Assembly: GCF_016651105.1 (NCBI RefSeq)
Contig: NZ_JAEKEL010000001.1
Location: 4,330,001-4,394,000, forward strand
DNA from: Pseudomonas sp. TH15
GTDB lineage: Bacteria > Pseudomonadota > Gammaproteobacteria > Pseudomonadales > Pseudomonadaceae
Length of the DNA stretch: 64,000 bases
Direction: 5' to 3'
Shown in pieces: positions 1-8,504 of this stretch (positions are counted from its first letter, which is position 1; each line of letters begins with the position of its first letter). A program made the position numbers and the translations under genes. Below the pieces are notes generated by a model. That model did no database searches. It was given only the letters and a program-made list of their open reading frames with translations, and was not told the origin of the DNA.

Positions 1-248
1 CGATGCCGGCTGGCGATGCTGTTACGCAGCGCCCGGGTGCCGCGTACGTCGGAGTAATGAGTGTCGCCGGCCAGCAGGCTGTCGATCGCAGCCTGCACAA
101 TAAGCTTGGGCGTATCGAAATCCGGATCGCCCACCGACAGCAGCAGCACATCAACGCCCTGCTCGCGCAACTCCAGCGCTCGATCATGAATCTGCCAGGC
201 CGCCGCTCCGTCACCGGCGATGCGTTGGGTCAGGGCTGAATAGCGCAT
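1..248 (-). CDS. PLP-dependent aminotransferase, class I/II (partial, N-terminal part)
   Basis: The minus strand opens with ATG at 248 and reads MRYSALTQRIAGDGAAAW and onward to the left edge without a stop, so only about 82 residues are visible. The segment LLLSVGDPDFDTP followed by HYSDVRGTRALR matches the N-terminal arm of fold-type I aminotransferases of the aspartate/aromatic group, where G-[DE]-P-D-F-x-T-P sits near the substrate pocket. The catalytic lysine lies outside the window, so the substrate cannot be told. The gene follows the chemoreceptor on the same strand with a 40-base gap. Family assignment is good; the specific reaction is unknown. Confidence 0.85.
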   Translation of the reverse strand, partial: MRYSALTQRIAGDGAAAWQIHDRALELREQGVDVLLLSVGDPDFDTPKLIVQAAIDSLLAGDTHYSDVRGTRALRNSIASRH

Positions 249-288
249 GTACTTCTCCTATCGCGCGTGTTCCAGTCACAACCCTATC

Positions 289-1914
289 TCAAATTACAAA
301 TCGCGCCACCATCGCATTCAAATCCACCGCCAAACGCGACAGTTCATGCGTCGCGGTGCTGGTCTGGTTGGCACCGGCGGCGGACTGGATAGCCAGGTCA
401 CGAATGTTGACCAGGTTGCGATCGACTTCGCGGGACACCTGGGCCTGTTCTTCCGAAGCACTGGCGATGACCAGGTTGCGCTCGTTGATCATATGGATCG
501 ATTGGGTGATCTGCTCCAACGCAACCCCGGCGGCGCGGGCCAATTCCAGGGTGCTGTGGGTGCGCTGATTGCTTTGCTGCATCGAGGAGACTGCTTCACC
601 GGTGCCGTTCTGAATGCCGGCGACCATTTTTTCGATTTCCTGGGTCGATTGCGCGGTGCGGTGGGCCAGCGCCCGAACTTCGTCTGCCACCACCGCGAAA
701 CCACGTCCGGCTTCACCGGCACGAGCCGCTTCGATTGCGGCGTTGAGCGCCAGCAAGTTGGTTTGCTCGGCGATGGCGCGGATCACGTCCAGTACCTTGC
801 CGATGTCGCGACCCTGAGCCGCCAGGCCTTCGATCATCACCGAGGTGTTTTGCACGTCGTGGGTCATAGTCTGGATCGCGTCAACGGTTTCCACCACGCG
901 GTTGCGACCTTCACGGGCAGCCTGGGTCGACTGGTTCGAGGCTTCGGAGGTCGACACCGCGTTGCGTGCCACTTCTTCGACGGCGGCGGTCATTTCATTG
1001 ACTGCAGTGGCGGCCTGTTCGATTTCGTTGTTCTGCTGTTGCAGGCCGCGCGAGGCTTCTTCGGTGACTGCACTGAGCTCTTCAGCGGCGGCACCCAACT
1101 GAGTGGCGGAACCGGCGATCTGCTCGATGGTTTTGCGCAGGTTGGCTTGCATGACCGACAAAGCGCCGAGCAGGCGGGACGGTTCATCCTTGCCATCGAT
1201 TTCGATGGTTTTGGTCAAGTTGCCGCCAGCAATGGTTTGCGCGGCGGCGACTGCGCGGTTCAGCGGGGTGACAATGCTGCGCGTCAGCAGCAGGGCCAGC
1301 AAAACCGTGGCCAGCGCAGCCACCACCGAAACGATGATGATCCCGGTGATGGCGCTGTCGTAATGTTCACCCGCTTCCTGGGAGGCGCTCTTCGCATCGG
1401 CAGCATTGATTGCGATCAGTTTGTTGAGCTGCTCGCCCATCTGGTCAGTGCCGTCCTTGATCCGCGTATTGATCAGCGTACGCATCTCATCGACCTTGTC
1501 CTGTCGCGACAACTCCATCATCTGGTTTTGCGCTTGCAGATAACTGTCGAGCGTCGCGGCAAACGCCCGGTATTGCGCAAGTTCTTCGCCGCCAGCAGGC
1601 AGTGCGGCGTAGCTGGCTTGCGCGCTGCGCACCTTGTCGACCAACACACCGATGCGGGTCTGCGCTTCCTGCAAACCCGCCGGATCGCGGTTGACCAGAA
1701 TCCGGAACGAGAGGATGCGCAAGCGCAGGACGTTTTCCGTAACGACGCCCAGGTAACCGACGCTAGGCAGTTGGTTGGTCTGCATGTCGACAGACGCCTG
1801 GCGAATGGTCGTCATGCGGTTGGCGGCAAATACGCCGAGCAAAATCACCAACAAGGCGATAAAAGCAAAACTGAGAAAGGCACGCGGGGCGATATTCAGG
1901 TTACGCAAAGACAT
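289..1914 (-). CDS. methyl-accepting chemotaxis protein
   Basis: A 541-residue transmembrane chemoreceptor. The start at 1914 (MSLRNLNIAPRAF) puts the first membrane helix at about 13-31; an upstream ATG adding 16 residues is less likely. Residues 32-188 form a periplasmic helical sensor of four-helix-bundle type, about 190-211 are the second membrane helix, about 208-262 a HAMP linker, and the rest the cytoplasmic signalling coiled coil. The hairpin tip, with AEQTNLLALNAAIEAARAGE and FAVVADEVR near 381-413, binds CheA/CheW. There is no C-terminal methyltransferase-tethering pentapeptide; the protein ends MVARFVI. The ligand cannot be predicted. It is monocistronic or read with the downstream aminotransferase. 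Confidence 0.95.
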   Translation of the reverse strand: MSLRNLNIAPRAFLSFAFIALLVILLGVFAANRMTTIRQASVDMQTNQLPSVGYLGVVTENVLRLRILSFRILVNRDPAGLQEAQTRIGVLVDKVRSAQASYAALPAGGEELAQYRAFAATLDSYLQAQNQMMELSRQDKVDEMRTLINTRIKDGTDQMGEQLNKLIAINAADAKSASQEAGEHYDSAITGIIIVSVVAALATVLLALLLTRSIVTPLNRAVAAAQTIAGGNLTKTIEIDGKDEPSRLLGALSVMQANLRKTIEQIAGSATQLGAAAEELSAVTEEASRGLQQQNNEIEQAATAVNEMTAAVEEVARNAVSTSEASNQSTQAAREGRNRVVETVDAIQTMTHDVQNTSVMIEGLAAQGRDIGKVLDVIRAIAEQTNLLALNAAIEAARAGEAGRGFAVVADEVRALAHRTAQSTQEIEKMVAGIQNGTGEAVSSMQQSNQRTHSTLELARAAGVALEQITQSIHMINERNLVIASASEEQAQVSREVDRNLVNIRDLAIQSAAGANQTSTATHELSRLAVDLNAMVARFVI

Positions 1915-2122
1915 AGGAGGACTCTCGAATGAGGTAACTGCGAGCGTCCTTGCCGTAATCACTGGCCCGTAAACGGGTTCAGCCCGGCGTCACTGTTCGA
2001 AGGAGTCTTTGTGCGCCTGTTAGCTATATCGGCCAGGCTTTAGGAAGGTTTGGGGTCAAGCGAAAATATTTTTCAATGTGTTACAGCGATGAAACGCCCC
2101 CGCCTCTCAAGTTTTGCTTTTA

Positions 2123-2212
2123 CCTGTAGGAGCTGACGCAGGCTGCGATCTTTTGATCTTGCTTTACAAAAGCACAGTCAAAAGATCGCAGCCTGCGGCA
2201 GCTCCTACAGGG
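2123..2212. repeat. intergenic palindromic repeat (GATCGCAGCCTGCGGCAGCTCCTACA type)
   Basis: The two arms CCTGTAGGAGCTG and CAGCTCCTACAGG, with internal GCAGGCTGCGATCTTTTGA and its complement, form a long hairpin between the chemoreceptor upstream region and the 3' end of the glycerate kinase gene. Related arms recur at 6105-6182 and, as a single arm, at 38921-38957. Such elements are common REP/BIME-like dispersed repeats in fluorescent pseudomonads. This one may also terminate the kinase transcript. The rest of 1915-2122 shows no gene. Confidence 0.8.
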
Positions 2213-2216
2213 GAGG

Positions 2217-3356
2217 TCAGGATTTGGCGGCGAGTTGCCAGACGCGGGCGATATCGGTGGCGCGTTCACGCAACAACCGCGGCGCCTCGGTACACGCCTG
2301 CTCCAGTGTCATTGGCCCGCTCACCAATGCAAATGCAGCGTCGATGCCGTGTTCGTACAATGCCTGATAACCCTCACCCAGCGTTCCAGCAATGACAATC
2401 ACCGGCACACCCTGCTGCCGTGCAATCCGCGCCACACCAAACGGTGTCTTGCCGCGCAAGGTCTGCGCATCGAATCGGCCTTCGCCGGTAATCACCAGGT
2501 CCGCACCGTTGACGGCGTCAGCCAGCCCCACCAGTTCGGCGACCACTTCTACACCAGCCTGAAACTGCGCACCGAGAAACGCCTTGGCCGCAAACCCCAG
2601 ACCACCCGCCGCGCCGCTGCCCGGCTCGTCGCGTACGTCTTTATCGAGTGCCTGTGCGCACAGATCGGCAAAGTGCCCAAGGGCTTGGTCCAGTTGCTGG
2701 ACCTGCTGCGGTGACGCACCTTTTTGCGGGCCGAAAATCGCCGAGGCGCCGTGGGGACCGCACAGCGGATTGTTGACGTCGGCGGCGATGTCGAAGCGCA
2801 CTGTGTTCAGGCGTGGATCGATAACGCTCAAGTCGATGCGGGCCAGTTGTGCCAGTGCCAAGCCACCGGGGGCGAGGATTTGGCCCTGCGCGTCGAGCAA
2901 CTTCACGCCCAAGGCTTGCATCGCCCCGGCGCCGCCGTCATTGGTGGCGCTGCCGCCAATCGCCAGGATCACCCGTTGCGCCCCGGCATCCAGCGCGGCG
3001 CGGATCAGTTCACCAGTGCCGAACGTGCTGCTAATGCAGGCATCGCGCTGCCCCGGTGGCACCAGTTGCAAGCCGCTCGCTTCAGCCATTTCGATGATCG
3101 CTGTGTGGTTGTGTGGCAACCAACCCCAAGCCGCTTCGACCGATGCGCCCAGCGGGCCGCGCACATTGGTGCGACGCAATTCACCGGCGCACGCCGCCAG
3201 AATCGACTCGACCGTCCCTTCCCCGCCGTCGGCCATCGGGCATTTGACCAATTGCGCATCCGGCCAGACCTCGGCCAACCCGAGCGCGATGGCATCGGCT
3301 ACGCCCTGGGCACTCAGGCTGTCCTTGAACGAATCGGGGGCGATGACGATTTTCAT
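2217..3356 (-). CDS. garK: glycerate 2-kinase
   Basis: A 379-residue protein of the GarK/GlxK family, which phosphorylates D-glycerate to 2-phosphoglycerate with ATP. The N terminus MKIVIAPDSFKDSLSAQGVA, the CPMADGGEGTVES block, the IGGSATNDGGAGAMQALG glycine-rich loop and GEGRFDAQTLRGKTP are family hallmarks, and the length is typical. It lies next to a CdaR-type regulator and an MFS transporter. In enterobacteria this set processes galactarate, glucarate or glycerate: uptake, aldolase/reductase steps elsewhere, then this kinase feeding lower glycolysis. No sugar-acid dehydratase is visible here, so the growth substrate is inferred to be glycerate or a sugar acid. Confidence 0.94.
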   Translation of the reverse strand: MKIVIAPDSFKDSLSAQGVADAIALGLAEVWPDAQLVKCPMADGGEGTVESILAACAGELRRTNVRGPLGASVEAAWGWLPHNHTAIIEMAEASGLQLVPPGQRDACISSTFGTGELIRAALDAGAQRVILAIGGSATNDGGAGAMQALGVKLLDAQGQILAPGGLALAQLARIDLSVIDPRLNTVRFDIAADVNNPLCGPHGASAIFGPQKGASPQQVQQLDQALGHFADLCAQALDKDVRDEPGSGAAGGLGFAAKAFLGAQFQAGVEVVAELVGLADAVNGADLVITGEGRFDAQTLRGKTPFGVARIARQQGVPVIVIAGTLGEGYQALYEHGIDAAFALVSGPMTLEQACTEAPRLLRERATDIARVWQLAAKS

Positions 3357-3496
3357 GAGAATTCTCCAGTTCCAATGCCTCCATGCTGCCAGTTGCCCGG
3401 AACGATGACGCCGGTCCGCTGCACAAGCGGGTATGGCGTTTATTGTTCATTTATACAAAGTCATTATTGATGGCGTCCTACCAGTCGCCACATCTC

Positions 3497-4609
3497 TCAG
3501 TCGGTTTGCGGAAGCAGTTGCACACCCAGGTAAAGCGCCAACATCCCATCCAGCCGCAATGGATCAACCCCACTCAGCTCGGCAATCCGCTCCATTCGAT
3601 AACGCAAACTGTTGCGATGGATGCCCAACGCATCGGCACAGGCCTGGCTCTGGCCGTCGTGGTCGCACCAGCAACGCAATGTCGCCAGCAGTTGGCCGTT
3701 GTTGTCCTTGGCGATGACTTTGCGCAACGGCTTGAGCAATTCGTCCAGCGCATCGTCGTTGCGGTGGCGCCAGAGCATCACGGGTAGTCGATAACGGTTC
3801 AGCGTCAACAACCGTGAACGCGGCAACACATCGCGCCCATAGGCCAACAAATCCCCGACCCGACGATAGCAACGGCGCAAACCCGGCAACCCATCGGCCT
3901 GCCCGCCCACGGCGATACGCAGAATGTTCCAGCCCAGGCCATCGAGTTTTTCCAGCAAGCGTTCATGCTCAATCACCTGATTCGCCGGCCGACACCACAG
4001 CAGCGACGACTTGGCCGAACTGACGCACCAACTGTCCGGGTAACGACTGATCAACCAGGCACTAAGGGCTTCGACGGTCTGCCCCGGCCCGTGCTCCATG
4101 CCCAACTCAAACAGATACGGCACCCGCGTCAGTTGTGGCTTGAGCCCCAATTGTTGCGCCTCGTCGACCAAGCGCGGCGAATCCCCGGCGTCGGTCAGCA
4201 GCAACGCGAGCAAATCATCGCAGCGCTGACGCCGCCATTGCTGCTCGGCCTGTTGGTTGCGCTGGCCCACCAGCATTTCAGCGGTCATGCGCACCAGTTC
4301 GGCGTAAGTGCGTAGTTGCTCCGGTTCGCCGGTAATGCCCAGCACGCCGATCAGCCGTTGATCGAGCAACAGCGGCAGGTTAATGCCCGGTTGTACGCCT
4401 TTGAGGTGAATCGCCGTTTGTGCGTCGATCTCCACCACCCGCCCGTTGGCCAGCACCAGTTGCGCACCTTCGTGGCGAGTGTTGATCCGCTCGGGCTCGC
4501 CGCTGCCGAGGATCAGCCCCTGACTGTCCATGACGTTGACGTTGTAAGGCAGGATGGCCATCGCCCGGTCTACGATGTCCTGGGCCAGGTCGTGATCGAG
4601 TTCAAACAT
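3497..4609 (-). CDS. cdaR: sugar diacid-responsive transcriptional regulator, CdaR family
   Basis: A 370-residue regulator. Residues 1-135 form the sugar-diacid recognition domain (MFELDHDLAQDIVDRAM at the start, LGITGEPEQLRTYAELVR further on). The middle is a degenerate GGDEF-like region typical of PucR/CdaR proteins. The C terminus (about 324-370) is a PucR-type helix-turn-helix with ALGIHRNSLRYRMERI. Family members activate genes for D-glucarate, D-galactarate and D-glycerate use. It is transcribed away from the MFS transporter across a 169-base gap and toward the kinase, 140 bases away. This suggests it controls both flanking genes from that gap; no operator was recognised by eye. Confidence 0.93.
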   Translation of the reverse strand: MFELDHDLAQDIVDRAMAILPYNVNVMDSQGLILGSGEPERINTRHEGAQLVLANGRVVEIDAQTAIHLKGVQPGINLPLLLDQRLIGVLGITGEPEQLRTYAELVRMTAEMLVGQRNQQAEQQWRRQRCDDLLALLLTDAGDSPRLVDEAQQLGLKPQLTRVPYLFELGMEHGPGQTVEALSAWLISRYPDSWCVSSAKSSLLWCRPANQVIEHERLLEKLDGLGWNILRIAVGGQADGLPGLRRCYRRVGDLLAYGRDVLPRSRLLTLNRYRLPVMLWRHRNDDALDELLKPLRKVIAKDNNGQLLATLRCWCDHDGQSQACADALGIHRNSLRYRMERIAELSGVDPLRLDGMLALYLGVQLLPQTD

Positions 4610-4778
4610 TGGGCAAATCCTTGAAAACGTGGTGGGACGGGTTGTTCACCCGCACAGGCCTTGTTGGCAAACCCTGTGCTCAGGCACAAAGACAATCACC
4701 CGAAGGGTGGCCGAGACTCACAGGGCGATCAACGTTACCCTTTGCATCGCAAAAAATCATAATAAAGAGAGAGCCGCC

Positions 4779-6089
4779 ATGTCACAGAGCGCCGCAGCTA
4801 TCCAGGCCATCGCTGACGATAAAAACGCCGTCTACAAACGCATTACCCTGCGTTTGATCCCCTTCATCTTCATCTGCTACCTGTTCAACTACCTCGACCG
4901 GGTGAACGTTGGATTTGCCAAACTGCAGATGCTCGACGCACTGAAATTCAGCGAAACCGTGTACGGCCTCGGGGCCGGGATCTTCTTTATTGGCTACGTA
5001 CTATGCGGCGTGCCGAGCAACCTGGCGCTGACCAGGTTCGGCCCACGGCGCTGGATTGCGCTGATGATGATCGTCTGGGGCTCGCTGTCGACCTGCCTGT
5101 TGTTCGTCACCACGCCGACCGAGTTCTACACCTTGCGCTTGTTCACCGGCGCGGCCGAAGCCGGGTTCTTCCCGGGCGTGGTGCTCTATCTTTCGCAGTG
5201 GTTCCCGACCTTCCGCCGTGGCCGCATCATGGCGCTGTTCATGTCGGCGATCCCGGTGTCCGGCCTGCTTGGCAGCCCGTTCTCTGGCTGGATTCTTAAC
5301 CACTTCGGCGCCGGCCACGCAGGTTTGGCGGGCTGGCAGTGGATGTTTTTGCTGCAAGGCATTCCGACGGTAATCCTCGGCGTCCTCGCCTACTTCCTGC
5401 TCAGTGACAGTTACGCTAATGCCAAGTGGCTGACCCCGCACGAGCGTTCCGTGCTGGAAGCCGACCACGCTGAAGACTTGGCCAGCAAGCCGAAAACCAC
5501 CACGGACTCGTTGGCGGCGGTGTTCAAGAACCCGGCGATCTGGGCGTTCGGTCTGATCTACTTCTGCATCCAGAGCGGCGTTTACGCGATCAACTTCTGG
5601 CTGCCGTCGATCATCAAGAACCTCGGTTTCAGCGATAACCTGGTAATCGGCTGGTTGAGCGCGATTCCGTACCTGCTGGCGGCAGTGTTTATGTTGCTGG
5701 TCGGTCGGTCGGCGGACCTGCGCAAAGAGCGTCGCTGGCACCTGGTGGTGCCGATGCTGATGGGCGCAGTGGGCTTGTTGATCGCGGTGAACTTCGCCAC
5801 TACGCCGGCGATTGCGATTCTCGGCTTGACCATTGCGACCATGGGCGCCCTCACCGGCCTGCCAATGTTCTGGCCGGTGCCGACAGCGCTGCTGAGCGCG
5901 GGCGCGGCGGCGGGTGGTTTGGCGTTGATCAACTCGATGGGGCAGATGGCGGGCTTCCTGAGCCCGTACCTTGTTGGTTGGGTCAAGGACAGTACCGGGT
6001 CGACGGATGCGGCGTTGTATCTGTTGGCGGGTGTGATCGTGTGCGGGAGTGTGTTGGCGTTGCGGATGACGCGGACGTTGCGGGCTTAA
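4779..6089 (+). CDS. MFS transporter, anion:cation symporter type (probable sugar-acid or glycerate uptake)
   Basis: A 436-residue, 12-helix inner-membrane permease. The start at 4779 (MSQSAAAIQAIAD) follows an AAGAGAGAG ribosome site and gives the usual short cytosolic N terminus before the first helix (LIPFIFICYLFNYLDRVNVG). The YLDRVNVGFA signature and the R-F-G-P-R-R loop place it in the ACS family with GudP/GarP and tartrate or phthalate carriers. It is divergent from cdaR, which together with garK suggests proton-driven uptake of a sugar acid or glycerate. The 3' end is followed directly by a palindromic repeat that may end transcription. The substrate is inference. Confidence 0.9.
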   Translation: MSQSAAAIQAIADDKNAVYKRITLRLIPFIFICYLFNYLDRVNVGFAKLQMLDALKFSETVYGLGAGIFFIGYVLCGVPSNLALTRFGPRRWIALMMIVWGSLSTCLLFVTTPTEFYTLRLFTGAAEAGFFPGVVLYLSQWFPTFRRGRIMALFMSAIPVSGLLGSPFSGWILNHFGAGHAGLAGWQWMFLLQGIPTVILGVLAYFLLSDSYANAKWLTPHERSVLEADHAEDLASKPKTTTDSLAAVFKNPAIWAFGLIYFCIQSGVYAINFWLPSIIKNLGFSDNLVIGWLSAIPYLLAAVFMLLVGRSADLRKERRWHLVVPMLMGAVGLLIAVNFATTPAIAILGLTIATMGALTGLPMFWPVPTALLSAGAAAGGLALINSMGQMAGFLSPYLVGWVKDSTGSTDAALYLLAGVIVCGSVLALRMTRTLRA

Positions 6090-6104
6090 TAGCAAGAGCA
6101 GGAT

Positions 6105-6182
6105 CAAAAGATCGCAGCCTTCGGCAGCGCCTACATAGGATCGTATTTCAATGTAGGCGCTGCCGGAGGCTGCGATCTTTTG
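6105..6182. repeat. intergenic palindromic repeat
   Basis: Near-perfect 32-base arms (6105-6136 and 6151-6182; one mismatch) built on CAAAAGATCGCAGCCTTCGG, with a 14-base loop. Same family as 2123-2212. It lies between the MFS gene and the aldo/keto reductase and could act as a terminator for the former. Confidence 0.85.
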
Positions 6183-6266
6183 CGTTTAAACGGCGCAACA
6201 ATTCACTTTGCGCCCTGTTACGCATCTGTTATTTGTTGGGGTTTCCACCGACCAGAGGATTTCGTC

Positions 6267-7280
6267 ATGAGTTACCGCACACTGGGTCATTCGGGGTTGC
6301 AGGTGTCCACCCTGACCCTGGGCACCATGATGTTCGGCGAACAGACCAGCACCGAAGATTCCCTGCGGATCATCGACAAGGCCTGGGACCAGGGCATCAA
6401 TTTCATCGACACCGCCGACGTCTATACCGGCGGCCGCTCTGAAGAAATCGTCGGTGAAGCCATTGCCGGCAACCGTCACGAATGGGTACTCGCCACCAAG
6501 GTCGGTTTCGGCCCGGTGGACGGCGTGCCGAACCGCAGCGGCCTGAGCCGCAAGCACCTGTTCAACGGCATCGACGCCAGCCTGACGCGTCTGGGCACCG
6601 ACTATGTCGACATCTATTACCTGCACCGCGAAGACCACAGCACGCCGCTGGAAGTGACGATCTCGGCCATCGGCGACCTGATTCGCCAAGGCAAGATCCG
6701 CTACTGGGGCCTGTCCAACTACCGTGGCTGGCGCATCGCCGAAGTGATCCGCGTGGCCGACAAACTCGGCGTCGATCGGCCGGTGATCAGCCAACCGCTG
6801 TACAACATCGTCAATCGCCAGGCTGAGACCGAGCAGATTACCGCGGCTCACGCCTATGGCTTGGGTGTTGTGCCTTACAGTCCACTGGCCCGCGGCGTGC
6901 TCAGCGGCAAATACGCACCGGACGTGAAGCCGGACGCCAACAGCCGCGCCGGGCGTCAGGACAAACGCATCCTCGAAACCGAATGGCGCGTTGAATCGCT
7001 GCGCATTGCCCAGCAAATCCAGCAATACACCCAGGGGCGTGACGTAGGCATCGTCGAATTCGCCATCGCCTGGGTGTTGAACAACAGCGCCGTGACCTCG
7101 GCCATCGTCGGGCCGCGCACTGAGGAACAATGGGACGCATACACCAAGGCCCAAGCGGTGAAGATCACGGCAGAAGATGAGGCGTTTATCGATTCGCTGG
7201 TAACGCCTGGGCACTCCTCGACACCGGGATTCAATGACGTGAGCCACTTCGTGTCCGGCCGTAAACCCCGCAATACCTGA
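6267..7280 (+). CDS. aldo/keto reductase
   Basis: A 337-residue cytoplasmic NADPH-dependent oxidoreductase of the AKR superfamily, close to the YajO/YghZ and GSP69-like group. It begins MSYRTLGHSGLQVSTLTLGT and shows the catalytic tetrad Asp (FIDTADVYTGGRSEE), Tyr (VYTGG), Lys (LATKVG) and His (YYLHREDHSTP). It also has the (beta/alpha)8 signature GKIRYWGLSNYRGW and the C-terminal cofactor segment SAIVGPRTEEQW. The start at 6267 fits the family; the frame extends upstream only into repeat DNA. Substrate unknown. No obvious partner: the flanks are palindromic repeats. Confidence 0.93.
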   Translation: MSYRTLGHSGLQVSTLTLGTMMFGEQTSTEDSLRIIDKAWDQGINFIDTADVYTGGRSEEIVGEAIAGNRHEWVLATKVGFGPVDGVPNRSGLSRKHLFNGIDASLTRLGTDYVDIYYLHREDHSTPLEVTISAIGDLIRQGKIRYWGLSNYRGWRIAEVIRVADKLGVDRPVISQPLYNIVNRQAETEQITAAHAYGLGVVPYSPLARGVLSGKYAPDVKPDANSRAGRQDKRILETEWRVESLRIAQQIQQYTQGRDVGIVEFAIAWVLNNSAVTSAIVGPRTEEQWDAYTKAQAVKITAEDEAFIDSLVTPGHSSTPGFNDVSHFVSGRKPRNT

Positions 7281-7290
7281 AGACATACAT

Positions 7291-7386
7291 CCTGTAGGAG
7301 CGAAGCTTGCTCGCGAAAGCGGTGGATCAGCCGGCATCAATATTGACTGACCCGCCGCCTTCGCGAGCAAGCCCGCTCCCACAGGG
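7291..7386. repeat. intergenic palindromic repeat (GAGCAAGC type)
   Basis: The arms starting CCTGTAGGAGCGAAGCTTGC and ending GCCCGCTCCCACAGG, with inner CTCGCGAAAGCGG and CCGCCTTCGCGAG, fold into one long hairpin downstream of the aldo/keto reductase. Same family as 8396-8484. Confidence 0.85.
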
Positions 7387-7497
7387 TTTTGTGTTGAATG
7401 CAGAATCCATGTTCGTTCTTGATCAATCGGACAATGTTCTACGCTAAAACCACGTATCCTCCGCACCCCGTTTCACGTTCAACCCCGCGAGGACAGT

Positions 7498-8379
7498 TTG
7501 TCTAAAGGTATCGCTTTATCGGTCACAGCCTCGGTGCTGTTTGCCGTCATGTATTACTACACCTCGTTGCTCACCCCGTTGAGCGGCGTAGAAATCTTCG
7601 GCTGGCGGATGTTGCTGACCGTGCCCTGCATGACAGTGTTCATGGTGGTGTCCGGCGAATGGCGGCGCTCGGTCGAGATCCTCAAGCGCCTGACCGGCAA
7701 ACCGAAACTGCTCGCTGCCCTGATCGTGTCTGCGACGCTGCTGGGCCTGCAACTCTGGCTGTTTATGTGGGCGCCGCTCAACGGCTACAGCCTCGACGTC
7801 TCGTTGGGCTATTTCCTGCTGCCACTGTCGATGGTGCTGACCGGGCGGATTGCCTACGGCGAGCGTTTGTCCTACCTGCAAAAAGTCGCGGTGTTTTTTG
7901 CCTCCCTCGGCGTGCTCAACGAGCTGTACCAGGTTGGCGGTTTTTCTTGGGCGACGTTGCTGGTGGTGGTCGGTTATCCCACCTACTTCGTGCTGCGCAA
8001 GTGGCTGAAGACCGACAACCTCGGCGGTTTGTGGCTGGACATGACCTTGATGCTGCCGGTGGCGTTCTGGTTCGTCTGGGGCGGTGAACAAGGTTTCGGC
8101 GTATTCGATCAATACCCGTGGCTGTCGCTGCTGATCCCTGTACTGGGGTTGATCAGTGCTTCGGCGCTGGTGGTCTACATCATTGCCAGCCGACTGTTGC
8201 CGTTCAGCCTGTTCGGGTTGTTGAGCTATGTTGAACCGGTGCTGTTGCTCGGCGTGGCGTTGCTGCTGGGGGAAAGCATCAAGCCTGGCGAATGGCTGAC
8301 CTACATTCCGATCTGGTTGGCAGTGGTGGTTCTGGTGTTTGAAGGGTTCAAACACATGATGCGCAACCGCAGACCTTAG
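7498..8379 (+). CDS. rarD: EamA/RhaT family transporter RarD
   Basis: A 293-residue inner-membrane protein with ten predicted helices in two EamA halves. It begins at TTG 7498 behind a GCGAGGACAG ribosome site and reads SKGIALSVTASVLFAVMYYY. The segments VEIFGWRMLLTVP, GYSLDVSLGYFLLPL and SYVEPVLLLGVALLLGE are characteristic of RarD (chloramphenicol-sensitive protein family). The transported compound is unknown for most members. It converges with hpd across a repeat that ends in a T run and probably serves as a shared terminator. The TTG start is the only plausible one close to the ribosome site. Confidence 0.88.
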   Translation: MSKGIALSVTASVLFAVMYYYTSLLTPLSGVEIFGWRMLLTVPCMTVFMVVSGEWRRSVEILKRLTGKPKLLAALIVSATLLGLQLWLFMWAPLNGYSLDVSLGYFLLPLSMVLTGRIAYGERLSYLQKVAVFFASLGVLNELYQVGGFSWATLLVVVGYPTYFVLRKWLKTDNLGGLWLDMTLMLPVAFWFVWGGEQGFGVFDQYPWLSLLIPVLGLISASALVVYIIASRLLPFSLFGLLSYVEPVLLLGVALLLGESIKPGEWLTYIPIWLAVVVLVFEGFKHMMRNRRP

Positions 8380-8395
8380 GCGCCCAAAAAACAAA

Positions 8396-8484
8396 GTGGG
8401 AGCGAGCTTGCTCGCGATAGCGGTCTGTCAGCCAACATCCGTGTTGAATCTGAAGACGCTATCGCGAGCAAGCTCGCTCCCACA
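8396..8484. repeat. palindromic repeat acting as bidirectional terminator
   Basis: Perfect outer arms (GTGGGAGCGAGCTTGCTCGC and complement, continuing through GATAGCG) enclose a 35-base loop and are followed by TTTTTT. It sits exactly between the convergent rarD and hpd genes. Confidence 0.85.
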
Positions 8485-8504
8485 TTTTTTACAACGCTAG
8501 CGGC

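Noticed and set aside
247..1932. A 561-codon open frame on the plus strand opposite the chemoreceptor
   Set aside because: It is an antisense shadow: the composition is odd (His/Gln/Gly/Asp rich), there is no ribosome site, and the minus strand encodes a full chemoreceptor with all family motifs.
5001..6107. A 368-codon minus-strand frame opposite the MFS transporter
   Set aside because: Arg/Gln/His-rich antisense frame with no start signal. The plus strand has a complete 12-helix transporter.
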